Positions 33,314-46,300 of a stretch of 64,000 bases of DNA are shown in pieces. A program made the translations under genes and the position numbers. A model generated the notes under the pieces. That model was given only the letters and a program-made list of their open reading frames with translations. It was not told the DNA's origin and did not search any database. Origin of the DNA: Gnetum montanum. Its lineage: Eukaryota > Streptophyta > Gnetopsida > Gnetales > Gnetaceae. Within the stretch, counting starts at the first letter, position 1. Every line of letters begins with the position of its first letter. The stretch spans positions 26,436 through 90,435 of the forward strand of contig MNCI01016241.1 of NCBI GenBank assembly GCA_015680685.1. Reading direction: 5' to 3'.

Positions 33314-34205
33314 TGATGAGCGGCGAGGTACCCCTACACCCAACCATATGAATCACAAAATGTTCATGCACTAGTCCTTTAAGAAGTGAATCTAGCCTTA
33401 AGTTTAATTGTTGTCTTCCAGTTACACTTGTGATATTCATTGGTATGGGTAAGTGTAACTGAGGCATCCAATTTTTATCATTTTGTGTTTTATAGTTTGG
33501 TGCTCAAAATGTGGATAAAAAGCATTTAATTAACTAAACTAAATTAAATATTTAACTAATCCTAACATAAGAATCTAATCCCACTTTCTATACACATCTT
33601 GAACACATGTATCCACTACTGGATGACCAAGTGCTATGCTACTAGGTGTACCAAGCAATAACATTGTTGATATTACCAAGTGAGTATGTGTTACACTCAA
33701 AGCAATTATACTTATGTGTATAATCTATTTAGCATAATTTCCTCATTAATGTAATAACTAGAAAATATTTAATAACTAATTGAAAGCATTGAATAAATAA
33801 TTAAAAACATTAAATGCATAAATGAAATAACTAATCAATCCAAAGTGTTGTAAGGTTTATCAAAAAGCTCATCTTTATTGTTGCACACACTATCATGCTT
33901 AGGTACAATAATTCTTGAACAAAGATCTGTACACTCAATGACTCCTACAATAGGCACTTGGGGAAAAACTCTAACTTTCAAATGGAAAAACTACAAGAGC
34001 TCTGCTGCAACTACAATTTCTACTTATCATAAATGTGGTTGCAAGTGTGTATTTATAGCCAAAAATCAAAAATACCAACACTACATCGATGGGGCCTCAT
34101 TGATGCATGGCAAGATGGATCGACTAAGCCTCATTGATGAGGCCTAGTCAATGAGGCCACATCAACAAGGCCTCGTTGACACAACCAACTGAACGTGACT
34201 CATCA
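33314..34205 (-). repeat. 5' LTR of element E
   Basis: The plus strand begins TGATGAGCGGCGAGGTACCC and ends CGTGACTCATCA. The U3 has copies of a GCCTCATTGATGAGGCC-like motif (34,090-34,190) where the LTRs of F have GATATC repeats. R-U5 similarity to 35,013-35,864 is clear. Confidence 0.75.
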
Positions 34206-35007
34206 GTGTATATATGGCTTGAACAAAATGTCATAAGATACAATTTGTACAAAGGTTTCTAATCAAATAGTCAACAATGTTTTAAAGTCTACAAATGCTA
34301 CAAAATTTTTAAAAATCTAAATAATTTATTTTCAATCTAAGAATCTTTAGAGGATAGGTATTTGTTACCATCACTACTAATAATATATGAACATATCTTG
34401 AAATAACCTTACTAATAGTATTAGAATAACCGGATAACTTAAGCAAGCCCCTAATTATTGGATTTTACTAATAGCCTCACTATGATCATAACACTTACTT
34501 TATAAGAATAGATATTGACTATCTCTCACTATATATCATTAGATTCCATTGATCAATGGTATGTTCTTGGCTAGTTTCCTAGCCACACATGAACTTATGA
34601 ATTAACTAAGAAAACTCAATTTCAGTATATATTATTTTATCATATTCCAAATCCAAAATATCCAAAAAAAAGTCCTCTAAAATGACCAAAATTCCACAAT
34701 ATTTAATCAAAATTAAGAACTAATATAAAATAACCATAAAATATATGAGAAGCAAGTTAGCTGGGATTTCCATAAATTTCATAAATTCATCAAAATGACA
34801 AAAAATGATCTGGAAATGAATTCAATACAAATTCCCACATAAAACAAGCCCAAAATGACAAAAATTCAACAAAGTCTTAGGTTAACAATTAAAATAATCA
34901 AATAATAGTGAATAATCAAAGAGTAAAAACTAATAATTGAACATTGTCCTCTAGAATCAAACTGATAACTTGGAGCTTTTAAATAAATACTTTAACAATT
35001 CTAATGG
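34206..35007. other. AT-rich spacer between E and F
   Basis: About 800 bp, strongly AT-rich, with no coding or repeat signal that I can recognise. It probably represents the older target DNA into which E and F inserted. Confidence 0.5.
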
Positions 35008-35012
35008 GTGAC

Positions 35013-35864
35013 TAATGAGTGGTGAGGTACCCCTACACTCAACCATATGAATATGAACGTTACACGCGCGATCTGGTTGAACCTCATAGATGGGCTAGTT
35101 GTGGTATTTAGATAGTTATCCTTAGGTCATAGTTTGCTATCTTCCCACCTGGACTAGTATTGGCATTGTCATGTATGGTTTAGTCTAGAGTGAGGTGTAT
35201 GATGTGTTTCTATGCTAATGCTACTCCTGAAGACAATGGAAGATAATATTAACTAAGCTAAGAGAGAAAGGGTGAGAGAGAATCTAACCTAGCCTAAGTG
35301 CGATGAGCATCCATTCCTCGATCATCTATACACACCTTGGACTTTGTGCATGACTACCACTAGGATTACCAAGTGCAGATCCTAGGTATGCTACTGGAAT
35401 ACTAAGTAGTCACACTTAAATGCTTGTAATTAAGTCATACTCATTCTGCATTTAATAGGAGTTTAAGGGTGAGAGAGAGATTAAATAGGACAATAGTAAA
35501 TAACAAGTAAATAATTAATTAATCTAAGTGAGTGCTGCAATGATGAAGTAAACTCGATCTTTATTGTCGATCATGTGCATGTCCAAGTACGTCACACTCA
35601 AATAAATGATTCCATACAATTACAATCACCACACTGCAGGCATACACTGGGAGGAAAAGGGTTGAGAGAAAAAAAAAGAAATAAAACTTTAACACTTAAA
35701 CTAAAACTCTACTGACCCTTAAAATAGGGAAAGCCACTTCTTATTTATAAATATTTTGGTGGGCCGTGATATCGTGACTGCTGTGATATCGTGGCCACTG
35801 CGATATCACAGCTTTTGTGATATCATAGCTGGGATATCACAGCCAAAAAATTCATCACTCATCA
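35013..35864 (-). repeat. 3' LTR of element F
   Basis: The plus strand starts TAATGAGTGGTGAGGTACCC and ends TTCATCACTCATCA. TATA box TTATAAATA at 35,740-35,752 (minus sense). Upstream of it are five GATATC-centred repeats (35,765-35,840). It pairs with 55,377-56,226. Confidence 0.85.
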
Positions 35865-35871
35865 TACTTCC

Positions 35872-37110
35872 TAAAACACCATGAAATTTTGAGACCTCGA
35901 TGATTCAGTAAAGTCTTGAAATTTAAGCAAGAATTTCCATAAGTGGCACATTTTAGTAAGTTTTCTTTTTTTTCGGCTAAGGGCCTACTATGCTATGCTA
36001 TGTAGTTCAGTGTAGTAGACTCCAGAAGATAGAACAGAACAAGGTATGCATAGTGGAAACACTTCAATTTTGCAAGTTGGCCATGATCAAAAATCTTAAC
36101 TTTTGTCATATTACACCATGTTACGCTATGCAACATAACGCAAGCAGTGTAGTTGACTTATCCGTAGTAACAAAGGTAACGAAATTTAGGCAGTGACGGT
36201 GACTACGCCACGATATGCTTTCCAGCATATCATAGCATAGTCACGGGACAATTTTCTTAGTGCAAGAGACAAGGTCAAATAAATTATCTTCTTGAAGGCT
36301 GGTTATGCCATACTACACTTTAGAGTGTAGCACAGCGTAATATCATAAGCTTCAGCTATCGCACATAAGGTCAATGGTATTTTGTGGGCCTAGGACATGC
36401 GTCATCCAAACTGCATTCTTCTCCTAACCATAATCTTATAAATACCTTAGCAGACAATGCTTAAAGGGTTGGCAATTGTTGGCAATTTTAGCAAAGATTG
36501 GCAAGAAAACAAAAGAGAATCAACAATCGAAAGAAACATTGATGGTGACAGAGAGAAGCCTTTTGGTCAAAGATTTGAAGTTAGCAAACATATTGCTTCA
36601 AGCATGACTTCCTTGCACCTAAATTGGCTAGTGAACATGGTAGATTGGCTTTTTCTTGTTTCATCTTTGAATAGTTTCTTGTTCTTGGCATGCACTTCAT
36701 CTAAACTGAAGTTCGCTTGCAATCATTGTATTCAACATATTTGTCTATAAGTTTAATCCCAAATTTCAGGATCACACATTCTCCAAATTCAAATTATTTC
36801 ATTTTATTTACATTGATTTTATAATTGTTTTGCATTGCTTACATTGTTATCACTACCTTCAAGACTTGATCTTGGAGCAGATCTCGTTTTCTCGTCAACC
36901 CATATTATACCCTCACATTGAAATCATCATCTCATGATCTGATCATTACAAAATTTATTGATTAAGTAAGTTCTTGTTTGATTTACAAGACCGTTCAGGG
37001 CACCTTGGATTTGTTTTCTCCAACACAGCCCTCACACGGATCTGGGGTTGCAACTGTGTACACAAAAATTTGTTCGGTATTTCCAACAACCGTCATTTTC
37101 CATTGTTACA
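35872..37110 (+). repeat. 5' LTR of element C
   Basis: It starts TAAAACACCATGAAATTTTG (the TG terminus is mutated) and ends …TTGTTACA. The TATAAATACC box is at 36,436-36,446, and palindromic TATGCTA motifs lie at 35,983-36,020, 36,115-36,140 and 36,210-36,240. Its length is nearly the same as the 3' LTR (49,939-51,180). Confidence 0.85.
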
Positions 37111-40018
37111 GTTTTTTCGTGCTAAAAGAAGGGCCTGAACCTCCAATTTATATTTCACGGGTAGTCTTGTAAGCTTTTTGCACCCATTTTCGACTAACAT
37201 AAACATAATACCTCTATGGTTGTTTACGTGATCGTGTGGTATAGATTGGTCATTTCAACGATTCCTCTGGAATCTTGTAGGATAGAAAGCCCACTTTCAC
37301 CTTAGCTTGTGTTTGCCCTTGTGATCTTTATCCTTGTTATCATTACCCATCAGTTGCATAGAGAATGGCTACATCAACCATTGTTGTTGACACCACTAAC
37401 CTCATAAACCCTTCGATTCTACAAGTTATGCCTCTTGTTGTCGAGCCACCAACCTTTCCATTGCAGCTACGCTGGTCCCTCAAGATTTAAAATAAAGAGC
37501 CTGAGGGACATGCTCAGTGCAAGGAACATTAAAATTTCCTCTACACTAAACTTGCAGCAAATTTTCCTATGTATGCACAAGAACTCAAGAGAAACATGAA
37601 TACAAGTTCATATACTATAACAGGAAGGAATTTATTCCTTCACCTAATGCCTCTATACCCCTAACGAATCAACAATAGTGGATCTTAGATCAACTATTGA
37701 TGGCTAGGGCATCAATAGAACAATGGGAGGAGTTGTTCCATGAGGAAGCATTACACAAAGGATAGGAGGACTTAGACTCCCACTCTGAGAGAGGTAGTCA
37801 TGGTAGCTTTGTTGTGGATCCTCCCTCCATAGCATCCCGTGTAAACCCACTATTCATGGTCACTACACCATTATCATTGACTACTACCAACCATGTTCTG
37901 CATGCATCTCATTAGCACTTCTTCTCTCTGGTTACCCTCCTAGTTGGTATTCCTTCACAAACCATTCCTCTGTAGTCATAGTTAGCTAATCCATCTCATT
38001 GCATACCTGCACCTACGTCATAGAATAGAACAGAACAAGGTATGCACAGTGGCAACACTTCAATTTTGCAAGTTGTCCATGATCAAAAATCTTAACTTTT
38101 ACCATATTATGCCATGTTCTGCTACGCAGCATAACGCAAGCAGTGCAGTTGACTTATCGGTAGGAACAAAGGTAAAAAAATTTAGGAAGTGACGGTCATT
38201 ATGCCATGATATGCTTCCCAGCGTCTCATAGCATAGTCATGGGACAAGTTATTTAGTGCAAGATACAAGGTCAAATAAATTATCTTCTTGAAGGGTGGTT
38301 ATGCCATACTACGCTTCAGAGCCTAGCACAACATAATACCACAAGCTTCAGCTATCACACATCAGGTCAATGGTATTTTGTGGGCCCAGGACATGCGTCA
38401 TCCAAACTGCATTCTTCTCCTAACCCTAATCTTATAAATACCCAAGTAGACAATGCTCAAAGGGTTGGAAATTGTTGGAAATTTTAGTAAAGATTGGAAA
38501 GAAAACAAAAGAGAATCAACACTCAAAAGAAACATTGACGATGACAGAGAGAAGCCTTTTGGTCAAATATTTGAAGTTAGCAAACATCTTGCTTCAAGAA
38601 TGACTCCCTTGCATCTATATTGGCTAGTGAAAAAGGTAGATTGGATTTTGCTTGTTTCATCTCTGAATAGTTTCTTGTTCTTAGCATGCACTTTGTCTAA
38701 ACCGAAGTTCACTTGCAATCATTGTATTCAACATATTTGTCTATAAGTTCAATCCAAAATTTCAGTATTGCACATTCTTCAAATTCAAATTGTTGCATTT
38801 TATTTACATTGATTTTATAATTGTTTTTCACTGTTTACATTGTTATCACTACCTTCAAGACTGGATCTTGGAGTAGATCCCGTTTTCTCATCAACCAATA
38901 TTATACCCTCACATTGAAATCATCATCTCGTGATCTGATCATTACAAAATTTACTGATTAAGTAATTTTCTATTTGATTGACAAGACCGTTTAGGGCATC
39001 TTGGATTCGTTTTCTCTAGCACAACCCTCGCACAAATTTGGGGTTGGAACTGTGTACATAGAAATTTTCTCAGTATTTCCAACAACCATTGTTTTCCATC
39101 ATTACAGTTTTTTGGTGCTAAAAGGAGGGCCTAAACCTCCGATTTTCATTTCATGGGTAGTCTTGTAAGCTTTTTATACCCATTGTTGACTGACGTAAAT
39201 GTAATACCTCTATGGTTGTTTATGTGATCATGTGGTACAGATCGGTCATTTCAATAATTCCTTTGGAATCTTGTAGCATAGAAATCCCACTTTCACCTTA
39301 GCTTGTGTTTTCCCTTGTGATCTTTATCCTTCTTATCATTACCCATCAGTTTCATAGAGAATGGCTGCATCAACCATTGTTGTTGACACTGCTAACCTTG
39401 TAAACCCTTGGATGCTACAAGTTACGCCTCCTATTGTTGAGCCACCAACAAGTCCATTGTGGCTACACTGGTCCCTCAAGATCCAAAATAAAGAGCCTGA
39501 GGGACATGCTTAGTGTAGGGAACATTAAAATTTCCTCTCTGCTAAACTTGCAGAAAATTTTCCTATGTATCCACAAGAACTCAAAGAGAAATGTGAATAT
39601 GAGTTCATATACTGTAACAGGAAGGAATTCATTCCTTCACCTAATGCCTCCATACCCATGACGGATCAACAACAGCAGATCTTAGATCAACTATTGATGG
39701 CTAGGGAATCAATAGAATAATGAGAGGATTTGTTCCATGAGGAAGCATTACACGATGGATAGGAGGACTTAGACTCCCACTCTAAGGGAGGTAGTCATGG
39801 CAACTTTGTCATGGCTCCTCCCTCCACAGCATCCCGTGTAAACCCATTGTTCATGGTCACTACACCATTATCATTGACTACTGTCGACCATGTGGCACAT
39901 GCATCTCATCAGCATTTCTTCTCTCTGGTTACCCTCCTAGTTGGTATTCCTTCACAAACCATTCCTCTATAGTCACAGTTAGCTAGTCCATCTCATCGCA
40001 TACCTGCACCTACGTCAT
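36026..40018 (+). repeat. Direct tandem duplication of about 1,996 bp (LTR + leader + gag start)
   Basis: Copy 1 runs about 36,026-38,021 and copy 2 about 38,022-40,018, at a constant offset of 1,996-1,997. Each begins in the LTR at TAGAACAGAACAAGG and runs through the TATA box, LTR end, primer site and gag N-terminus to CACCTACGTCAT. The copies have diverged by many substitutions, so the duplication is old. Copy 2 continues into the rest of gag. Confidence 0.9.
37111..38021 (+). pseudogene. Leader and duplicate gag N-terminal fragment, copy 1
   Basis: TTTTTTCGTGCTAAAAGAAG follows the LTR as the primer-site position. ATG at 37,366 starts MATSTIVVDTTNLINPS, matching 39,362 onward in copy 2. 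The frame breaks and is cut at the duplication junction near 38,021, so it cannot make a full Gag. Confidence 0.65.
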
Positions 40019-42150
40019 CGTATGTGCATGCAATTCCTACTTCGCAATTACACCCAGCTCCTGAATTCAACCTAGCTTACATGATAGGATCCACCACTAC
40101 CGCATGGCAGGATCCAAATAAATCACCTATTTTTCCACTACCTATGCAGATGTCCAATCTCATCATCATCAACACTAGGTCCCGTAGGTAGTAAATCCAA
40201 TTACAGGGTCATGGCCTATTCTGCTGGCCACACAGATAGCATATCCCATGGTGCAATCAACAGTGGTCTCCCCATATGCACCACCTACCAGGTAGTGGAT
40301 GTCATAGGTGGTACTGTCTGTAGTGACAGTTCCCACTACATCACTCACAGGCCATGCTGCTGCCCCTATCCTGCCACCCAGTGTGGCTCCTCCTGTTATT
40401 CCACAACTAACTTCTCTACCCATAGTTTTGGACCAATCCTTCCAGCTTGTTCAAACCTTTACCAAGGAGGTTAAACACCTCAAGGCTGCTGGTTCTAACA
40501 CAATACAGATCATGGATTTTTACCATGATGATCCTATCGATTCAACAGTACATGTCTTGTCGTTACCTTCTAGGATGCCACTCCCCCATTTTACCAAATA
40601 CAATGTGGAAGTAAATCCCAATACCCATTTAGTTACCTTTAGGTCAGAGTCATTGTTACTACAACAATGGCCACATACCATCATCCATGTCTTTGCTATG
40701 TCTTTAACGGGTAAAGCTTTAGACTGGTATCATGCACTTCCATGCTCTTCCATCTCATCCTTTGAAGAACTACTAACTTAGTTCATGACTCATTTCAAAT
40801 ACAACCTGAAACTAGAGGTCATGCTAGATCAGCTTATGGGAATCAAGCAAGATCCACTCGAGCCAGTCCAAAAGTTTATATAGTGATGGAAAGCGGCCTT
40901 GAATGAAATCTGTGAACCCATCATAGAGGCCCATCTGTTGGAAATCTTCAAGGGGTCAGTCAATGACTTCATTAAGTCCAAGTTATATTAACTTGCTCCC
41001 TACTCCCTTAGCCAAGCCTTCGCTCAGAATAAGAGCATTCAAGACATGGAAAAGGCTAGTAAAGATCCAGCGTATGTGGTCTACAAAAATGCCCACAACA
41101 AGAGCAAAGATAAGGGAAAAACTACAATAACAATAGTAGTAGCCATGGTTGAAGGGGCTAAAAAAATAACAACAAGAAAGCACCTGCAGACACCACAACT
41201 AGCTCAAATAGCTCCAATCAGGAAACAACACTTGCCCCTGAGGCATCCACATAGCCGAAGCCTAATTTTGAGCGTAAAGATCACTCAAAATACACTACGC
41301 TACCTATAAATCCTTCAGAACTTTTGAAGCAACTGGTGGGAACTTACCACATCCAACACAAGATGATGTCCAAAGAGGCTCTGAAGCACCATAGATGGCA
41401 CTGTCAGCTACTCAAGAACCGCTCTTTGGCCTTGCCTAACAAACTACCAGTCCCCAAGAATTTCAGGCTGGATTATTTTTGTGACTATCATTAGCTATGT
41501 GGTCATGACACTAATTACTGCTAGGCATTGAAAGATGACATTCAACGCATGATCGATCAAGGTAAACTAATCCTAGATATTAGTAGTCCAGTCTATCTGA
41601 AAAACTAGTCCATGCATATGTACCAAGACCTATTAAATGCAAATAATGTAGGGTACACTATCAACGTAGTGGGTATGGAGGCTGATGATCAGGCATAGCC
41701 AAAAAAAATCCTTTGTGTTGCTTGTACCTCCTCATCTACCTTAGATGATAAGGCCATCAACATCAATGGATGCAACTTAGCAACAACCTTTTGTTCTCTT
41801 AATCCTGTCTCAAACCTTCATTCCACAAGCCACTATCGGTAAAGCCATGGCCCAGCCTACACCCACACCTAGGTTACCCTTTTTCATCAAGGTGCCAAAG
41901 CCATCAGTTGCTCCTACTACATAGGGGCAAGTCTCTAATTCAATGCCCCAATCATAACCTACCAAGAAATGAGAAGGGCATATGACAAGTAACATAGCCA
42001 AGGACTGCCTTACACTTGGGTTCTCTAAGCCTATGTCCCTCACCTCACTGCCCTTGGCCCCACCCTCTAAAAGAGAAGATGTTACGCAAACGTGACCATC
42101 TTCTCCTAGCCTAAGAAAATGCAATCCTCAACTAGAAACTATTCCTTCCT
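39362..42150 (+). pseudogene. Gag of element C, broken
   Basis: The start is MAASTIVVDTANLVNPW. The capsid core at 40,450-41,000 includes LPHFTKYNVEVNPNTHLVTF, SESLLLQQWPHTIIHVFAMS and LTGKALDWYHALPCSS. A K/T-rich linker follows (41,046-41,300). A zinc knuckle near 41,480-41,525 reads CDY plus a CGHDTNYC part. The order and motifs match gag of A. At least ten stops or frameshifts. Confidence 0.8.
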
Positions 42151-43062
42151 GAGAGATCCGTTTCTTGGGATGAATGGAAGAGGAGAAGGGTAATAAACAA
42201 CTAGATCATGGGCATGATCACCTTGATGCTTTTACACAAGTTAAGAAGGCTCTTAAACAAAAAAATAAAATGTTGAGGCTCTATGAATTGTTGATGACAG
42301 CACAAAATCATCATGAAGCCATGGTTCACATGTTAGCGTCCATACCTATGGATGAGAGCTTGCCCATGGAGGAAGAAGCAATCCATTTAATCATGCTTCC
42401 TTCCACTACTGAACAGCCATGGTCTCCCCAATTGACATTTCATGACAAGTTCGTTAACGATGACCTAGAAAAGGATCAAGTAACAATAGCTCCCATGTTC
42501 ATCACTATCCAGGTCAGCTAGTACAGAATCCAGAGAGTACACGTAGATGACGGGGCCGCTGCCAATGTCATCCCCTATCCCATAGTGGATAAATTGGGTT
42601 TGATTAACCAAATCAATCCCATGACAACATCATGTTTGAAGTCATTTAATGGGGCATGAGTTCAAGTCAAGGGAACAATACACATCAACTTTATAGTGGG
42701 GGCTCAATTCCCCACAAACATAGTGTTTATCATTGTCGAGGAGATGCCCGGATTCAACCTAATCTTAGGGAGGTCTTAGTTAGCTCAATTAAGGGTAGTC
42801 TCATCACCCATTCATCAAGAGATCCACTTGCCCTATGCATGAGGGGAAGTGATCATCCATGGTGATAAGATGACCCCCCAAGCAGTTAACAACGTGGAAA
42901 TGGAACAAGGTTTAGAGATTGAAACCCCTGAAGATCAAATCCCTACCCCAATATTTGAATAGGTTGACATGGTGGCCAATGAAAGCTTGACTTGGGCTGA
43001 ACTACCTTTCCAAGGAGAAGATGGTAGCATAGAGGAATGTTGTAATAAGCCTCCTATAAACT
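42151..43062 (+). pseudogene. Protease of element C, broken
   Basis: The frame from 42,174 leads to VHVDDGAAANVIPYPIVDKL at about 42,540-42,597, the active-site loop. Downstream are TNIVFIIVEEMPGFNLILGR (flap and ILGR end motif, 42,715-42,775) and SPIHQEIHLPYA. The region before the loop (LPMEEEAIHLIMLPS) matches A. Stops interrupt it. After 43,056 the repeat spacer starts and no RT follows. Confidence 0.75.
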
Positions 43063-43215
43063 AGTTACGCATCATGGCCCAAAATGGCCTTAAACTAGTT
43101 ACAGCCCACTATAGCCTAAAACTGGCAATTCTATTTATTCTTTTATGCTTACGATGGCCTAGCTTGAAATGGCCTTAAACTATTAGTGGCCCATAGTGGC
43201 TTGAAACATGTAACC
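43063..43215 (+). repeat. Hairpin-TTAAACT repeats, protease-antisense gene spacer of C
   Basis: Four imperfect units are present (near 43,075, 43,105, 43,155 and 43,185), e.g. TGGCCCAAAATGGCCTTAAA, with a GGCC/GGCC stem. They match the longer array at 13,583-14,200 of A in sequence and position. Confidence 0.7.
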
Positions 43216-43369
43216 TTTCTGATGATACATTTTCTTTCATTAAATAAAAAAATTAAAAAATCTTATTTTACGATCATATTGATCAAAGAACATTACTCTT
43301 TATTCCATTTCATTATAATAAAATGTTTGACCAATATTTCCATGCTATACATCCCTTTCGTTACCACTT

Positions 43370-46300
43370 CCATCTGCATCATTTAACTCCACCTCCACCT
43401 CATGAGGATCATCTTCATAAGGACCTTCTTTGTGTAGTGTCTCTTCATGGGGGTGATCCTCTTTATGGGGCTCCTCCTCATGGGGATCCTCTTTGTAAGG
43501 GCCATCATCTCCATCACACTCCTCTTCATGAGGACCCTCTTTGTGTCGATCCTACAATTTGACATGGAATAGATGTTAGTGTCACCACTGAAATTATGCA
43601 TAAGAATAATACAGCTGTAACATGAATTACCTGTGATGGTCTTACGTCAATTATGAAAGACATTTATTCTAAGCTAACCCACAGGCATCAAATGATCTCA
43701 TCCTCAGTGAGCTCAACCCAAACGCCATCTCCTAAATTAGTTTCAGCCTTAACCTTTCCCTTTTTGACAGGAGTCCATTGGGGTGGTTTAGGGAAGAAGG
43801 AAGGGATAGTACTCTCCCCACCATGGAGAGTTATCTCTCTCTCTCAGTGCAGGTGCTTACTGTCACTTGCTCCTGAAACTTTTCATATGCCCTAGAAGCA
43901 CCGATGACATTGAGGAACAGTCGGAGGGATCATGCTTCAATTTTGGAATCCCTATAATGTTGGCGGTAGTTAGAAAATTATCACTTATATACATGCTTAT
44001 GGTTCATTCTTGGACCCTCACGCTAAAATCCTTCCAATCTTGGTTCTTCTGGGCTAGGAGATCCATTTTCATCCGTTGCTCGATGAGCTCATGACTGGCT
44101 TGGACATTGTTCCTGATGACCATCCAATAATGGGCATAGTCAATCACATCTATTCACCAATTCTTGTCATTGGTCTCTTGAGCTTGCAAAAATTCGTTCC
44201 AGAACTCCAGGTCCTCAACCCTAGTGGTCAGGGTCATTTTCTCCTTTTCTATTTTCTGTAGCCTCTTCCAAAGATCTTCATTGATATTCTGACACTCCCA
44301 TAAAGAATGGGCTAAGCGTTATGCACATTTATGCATCTCATCGTAAAGGTTGTGTCGCACTTTGGTTACCTCTGGTGAAGGTTTGGGGCAGTGTCTATGT
44401 CAACGGGCTCTTTGGGATCCCATTTGAGATAAGATCCTATAACATAAAAAATAACAGTTAGATGCAATAGGACAACGTAATGTCGCAATGCCAACAATTC
44501 CTACATAACAATAGTGATGTACCAATCTTAGGATTGATTTGCTCTAGGTGACTAATCATATCGTTCACAATGCCCTCCATAAAGGCAAGTTTATTAGAAG
44601 TCTCACCCCAATGCTGAGTTGGGGTTACTGACAAAAGTACACCACTATTATCAGAAATGCCTACTACGCAAATAAAATGAATTAGACATAGCATAGTAGA
44701 CACAAAAGAAATTGAGATGTTATAATAACACAAATCTCCAATTCAAAAAAACCCTCAAAGGGTAGTAGCAGAGGGATTTCCTTCCAAGGAAATGTCAAAC
44801 TGACTAGCGATGAACTGCTTCTCTTTTCCTGGCTCCTCCAAAAGGACCTCGGTGTCCTCTACATCCATTTCTCCTTCAGCCACAGGAACCTGCATGCCAC
44901 CTACGTTGTTAATAGGGGCCTCCTTTTCCAAAACTGGGTCCCTTCCCCACGCCGCAAGACTATGGCCCCTGTTTCAGGGGTCAGTTCTTCTACATCTTTC
45001 CCTTTTCCTGTTAAACACATCACAGTTGAAAAAAAATCTTACTTGTTTTTTACAAGTGCTATGTGATGCAACGACATCTATAAGTAGCGTAATACACATA
45101 AAATAATCATGCATTCTTCTACTTACTAGCTAGGGGATGGTTCCTATGAAACTTAATTCATAGTTTCCTTCCCTCTTCACCAATCGAACTGATAGAACCC
45201 ATAGCTAGATGACACTTTTTCCACTGAACTGATGAACTCACTATTTCTACTGCAAGGCATTTTCCCCTCGATGCACTGTTGGTGTAAGAAAGAGGCGTCC
45301 CACCCATGCTATCTTGGCCTCGCACACAAGGCACGACCAAATCCTTAGTTGTTAGTCAAAGCGACTCCCTGATACCTTTAGGGGGATCTTGGGATCATAC
45401 GGTGTGGAAGACCTGGGAAATCCATGTTTTGGAAATCTAATTACGGTCTTGCTGCACCCATACTCCATCCTTGCGAAGCAACAGGAATTTAGAAAAATGC
45501 CAAAAGCAAGCTATGAAAAAGGAAAAATGCACATTGAAATGAGACTCAAGCTTCTTGCGAAGCTTGACCATTTCAGCCTGTAGGCCTTCAACAAGGTAAC
45601 TTACCCAATTATACCATTTTTCCTCCTCCATAACCTCCTACATGATCCAAGCCTGCTCTATGCCAAGAATTCTTTCCTTTGAGAGTAACTTGGGAAAAGT
45701 GTGAGCTCGGAAGAGGGGATAAATGGTATTAGCCACCTCTCGCTTGATGTTATCGACGAGGATGCTTGTTGGTTCTTTCTTAACCCCTAGCCACTCCTCT
45801 ATGTCCTTTTGATGCTTCGAATCTCTCTTTGACCTTTCTTCCACTGGAAGACCATCAGAAGAAATGCCAAAAAATTTGATGAATAGTTGAGCATTAATAT
45901 CAAAACTCACACGCACGTTACACGCGCACATGTGAAGATGCTCGACTTATTCACTAAAGGAGTCAATTAGGGTTAACATTTTAGCTACTATGACATTGGG
46001 GGTTATAGCTAGAAATAGCTCCATTAGTCTAGCTTCCTAGAGGTTATTGGTTACAGCAGCTAAGGTTGCTCTGTGGTAGACACAACGTTGTGCTTCATTG
46101 ATGTCACCATAACTAGAAAAGAGACTACTCGCCTCACGTCCAGAAGCTATCACTGTGACCTCCCGTGATTCGCTAACTATAAACATAAAACAACAGTTTA
46201 GACAAAATAGAAAAATAATAAAATATTATACATTGTTCCCGCTCCGTCAAGTCATACAGTTGATCACTGTAGCATAACTTACCATGTCTAAAGGGCAAAA

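Larger units (their letters stand above)
27576..34205 (-). mobile_element. Element E: Athila-like Ty3/gypsy retrotransposon, truncated by B
   Basis: Order in element sense: 5' LTR (34,205-33,314), primer site, gag, protease, RT, RNase H, integrase core, then the junction with B. The rest of integrase and the 3' LTR would lie left of B, outside the window. Gag and LTR termini (TGATGAG…CTCATCA) match element F. All frames are broken. Confidence 0.8.

Noticed and set aside
36457-36750. 97-codon frame starting MLKGLAIVGNF, also at 38,453 and 50,545
   Set aside because: All three are copies of the C LTR just downstream of the TATA box. Shared openness follows from recent common origin, A and B LTRs lack it, and the third copy has a shifted N-terminus.
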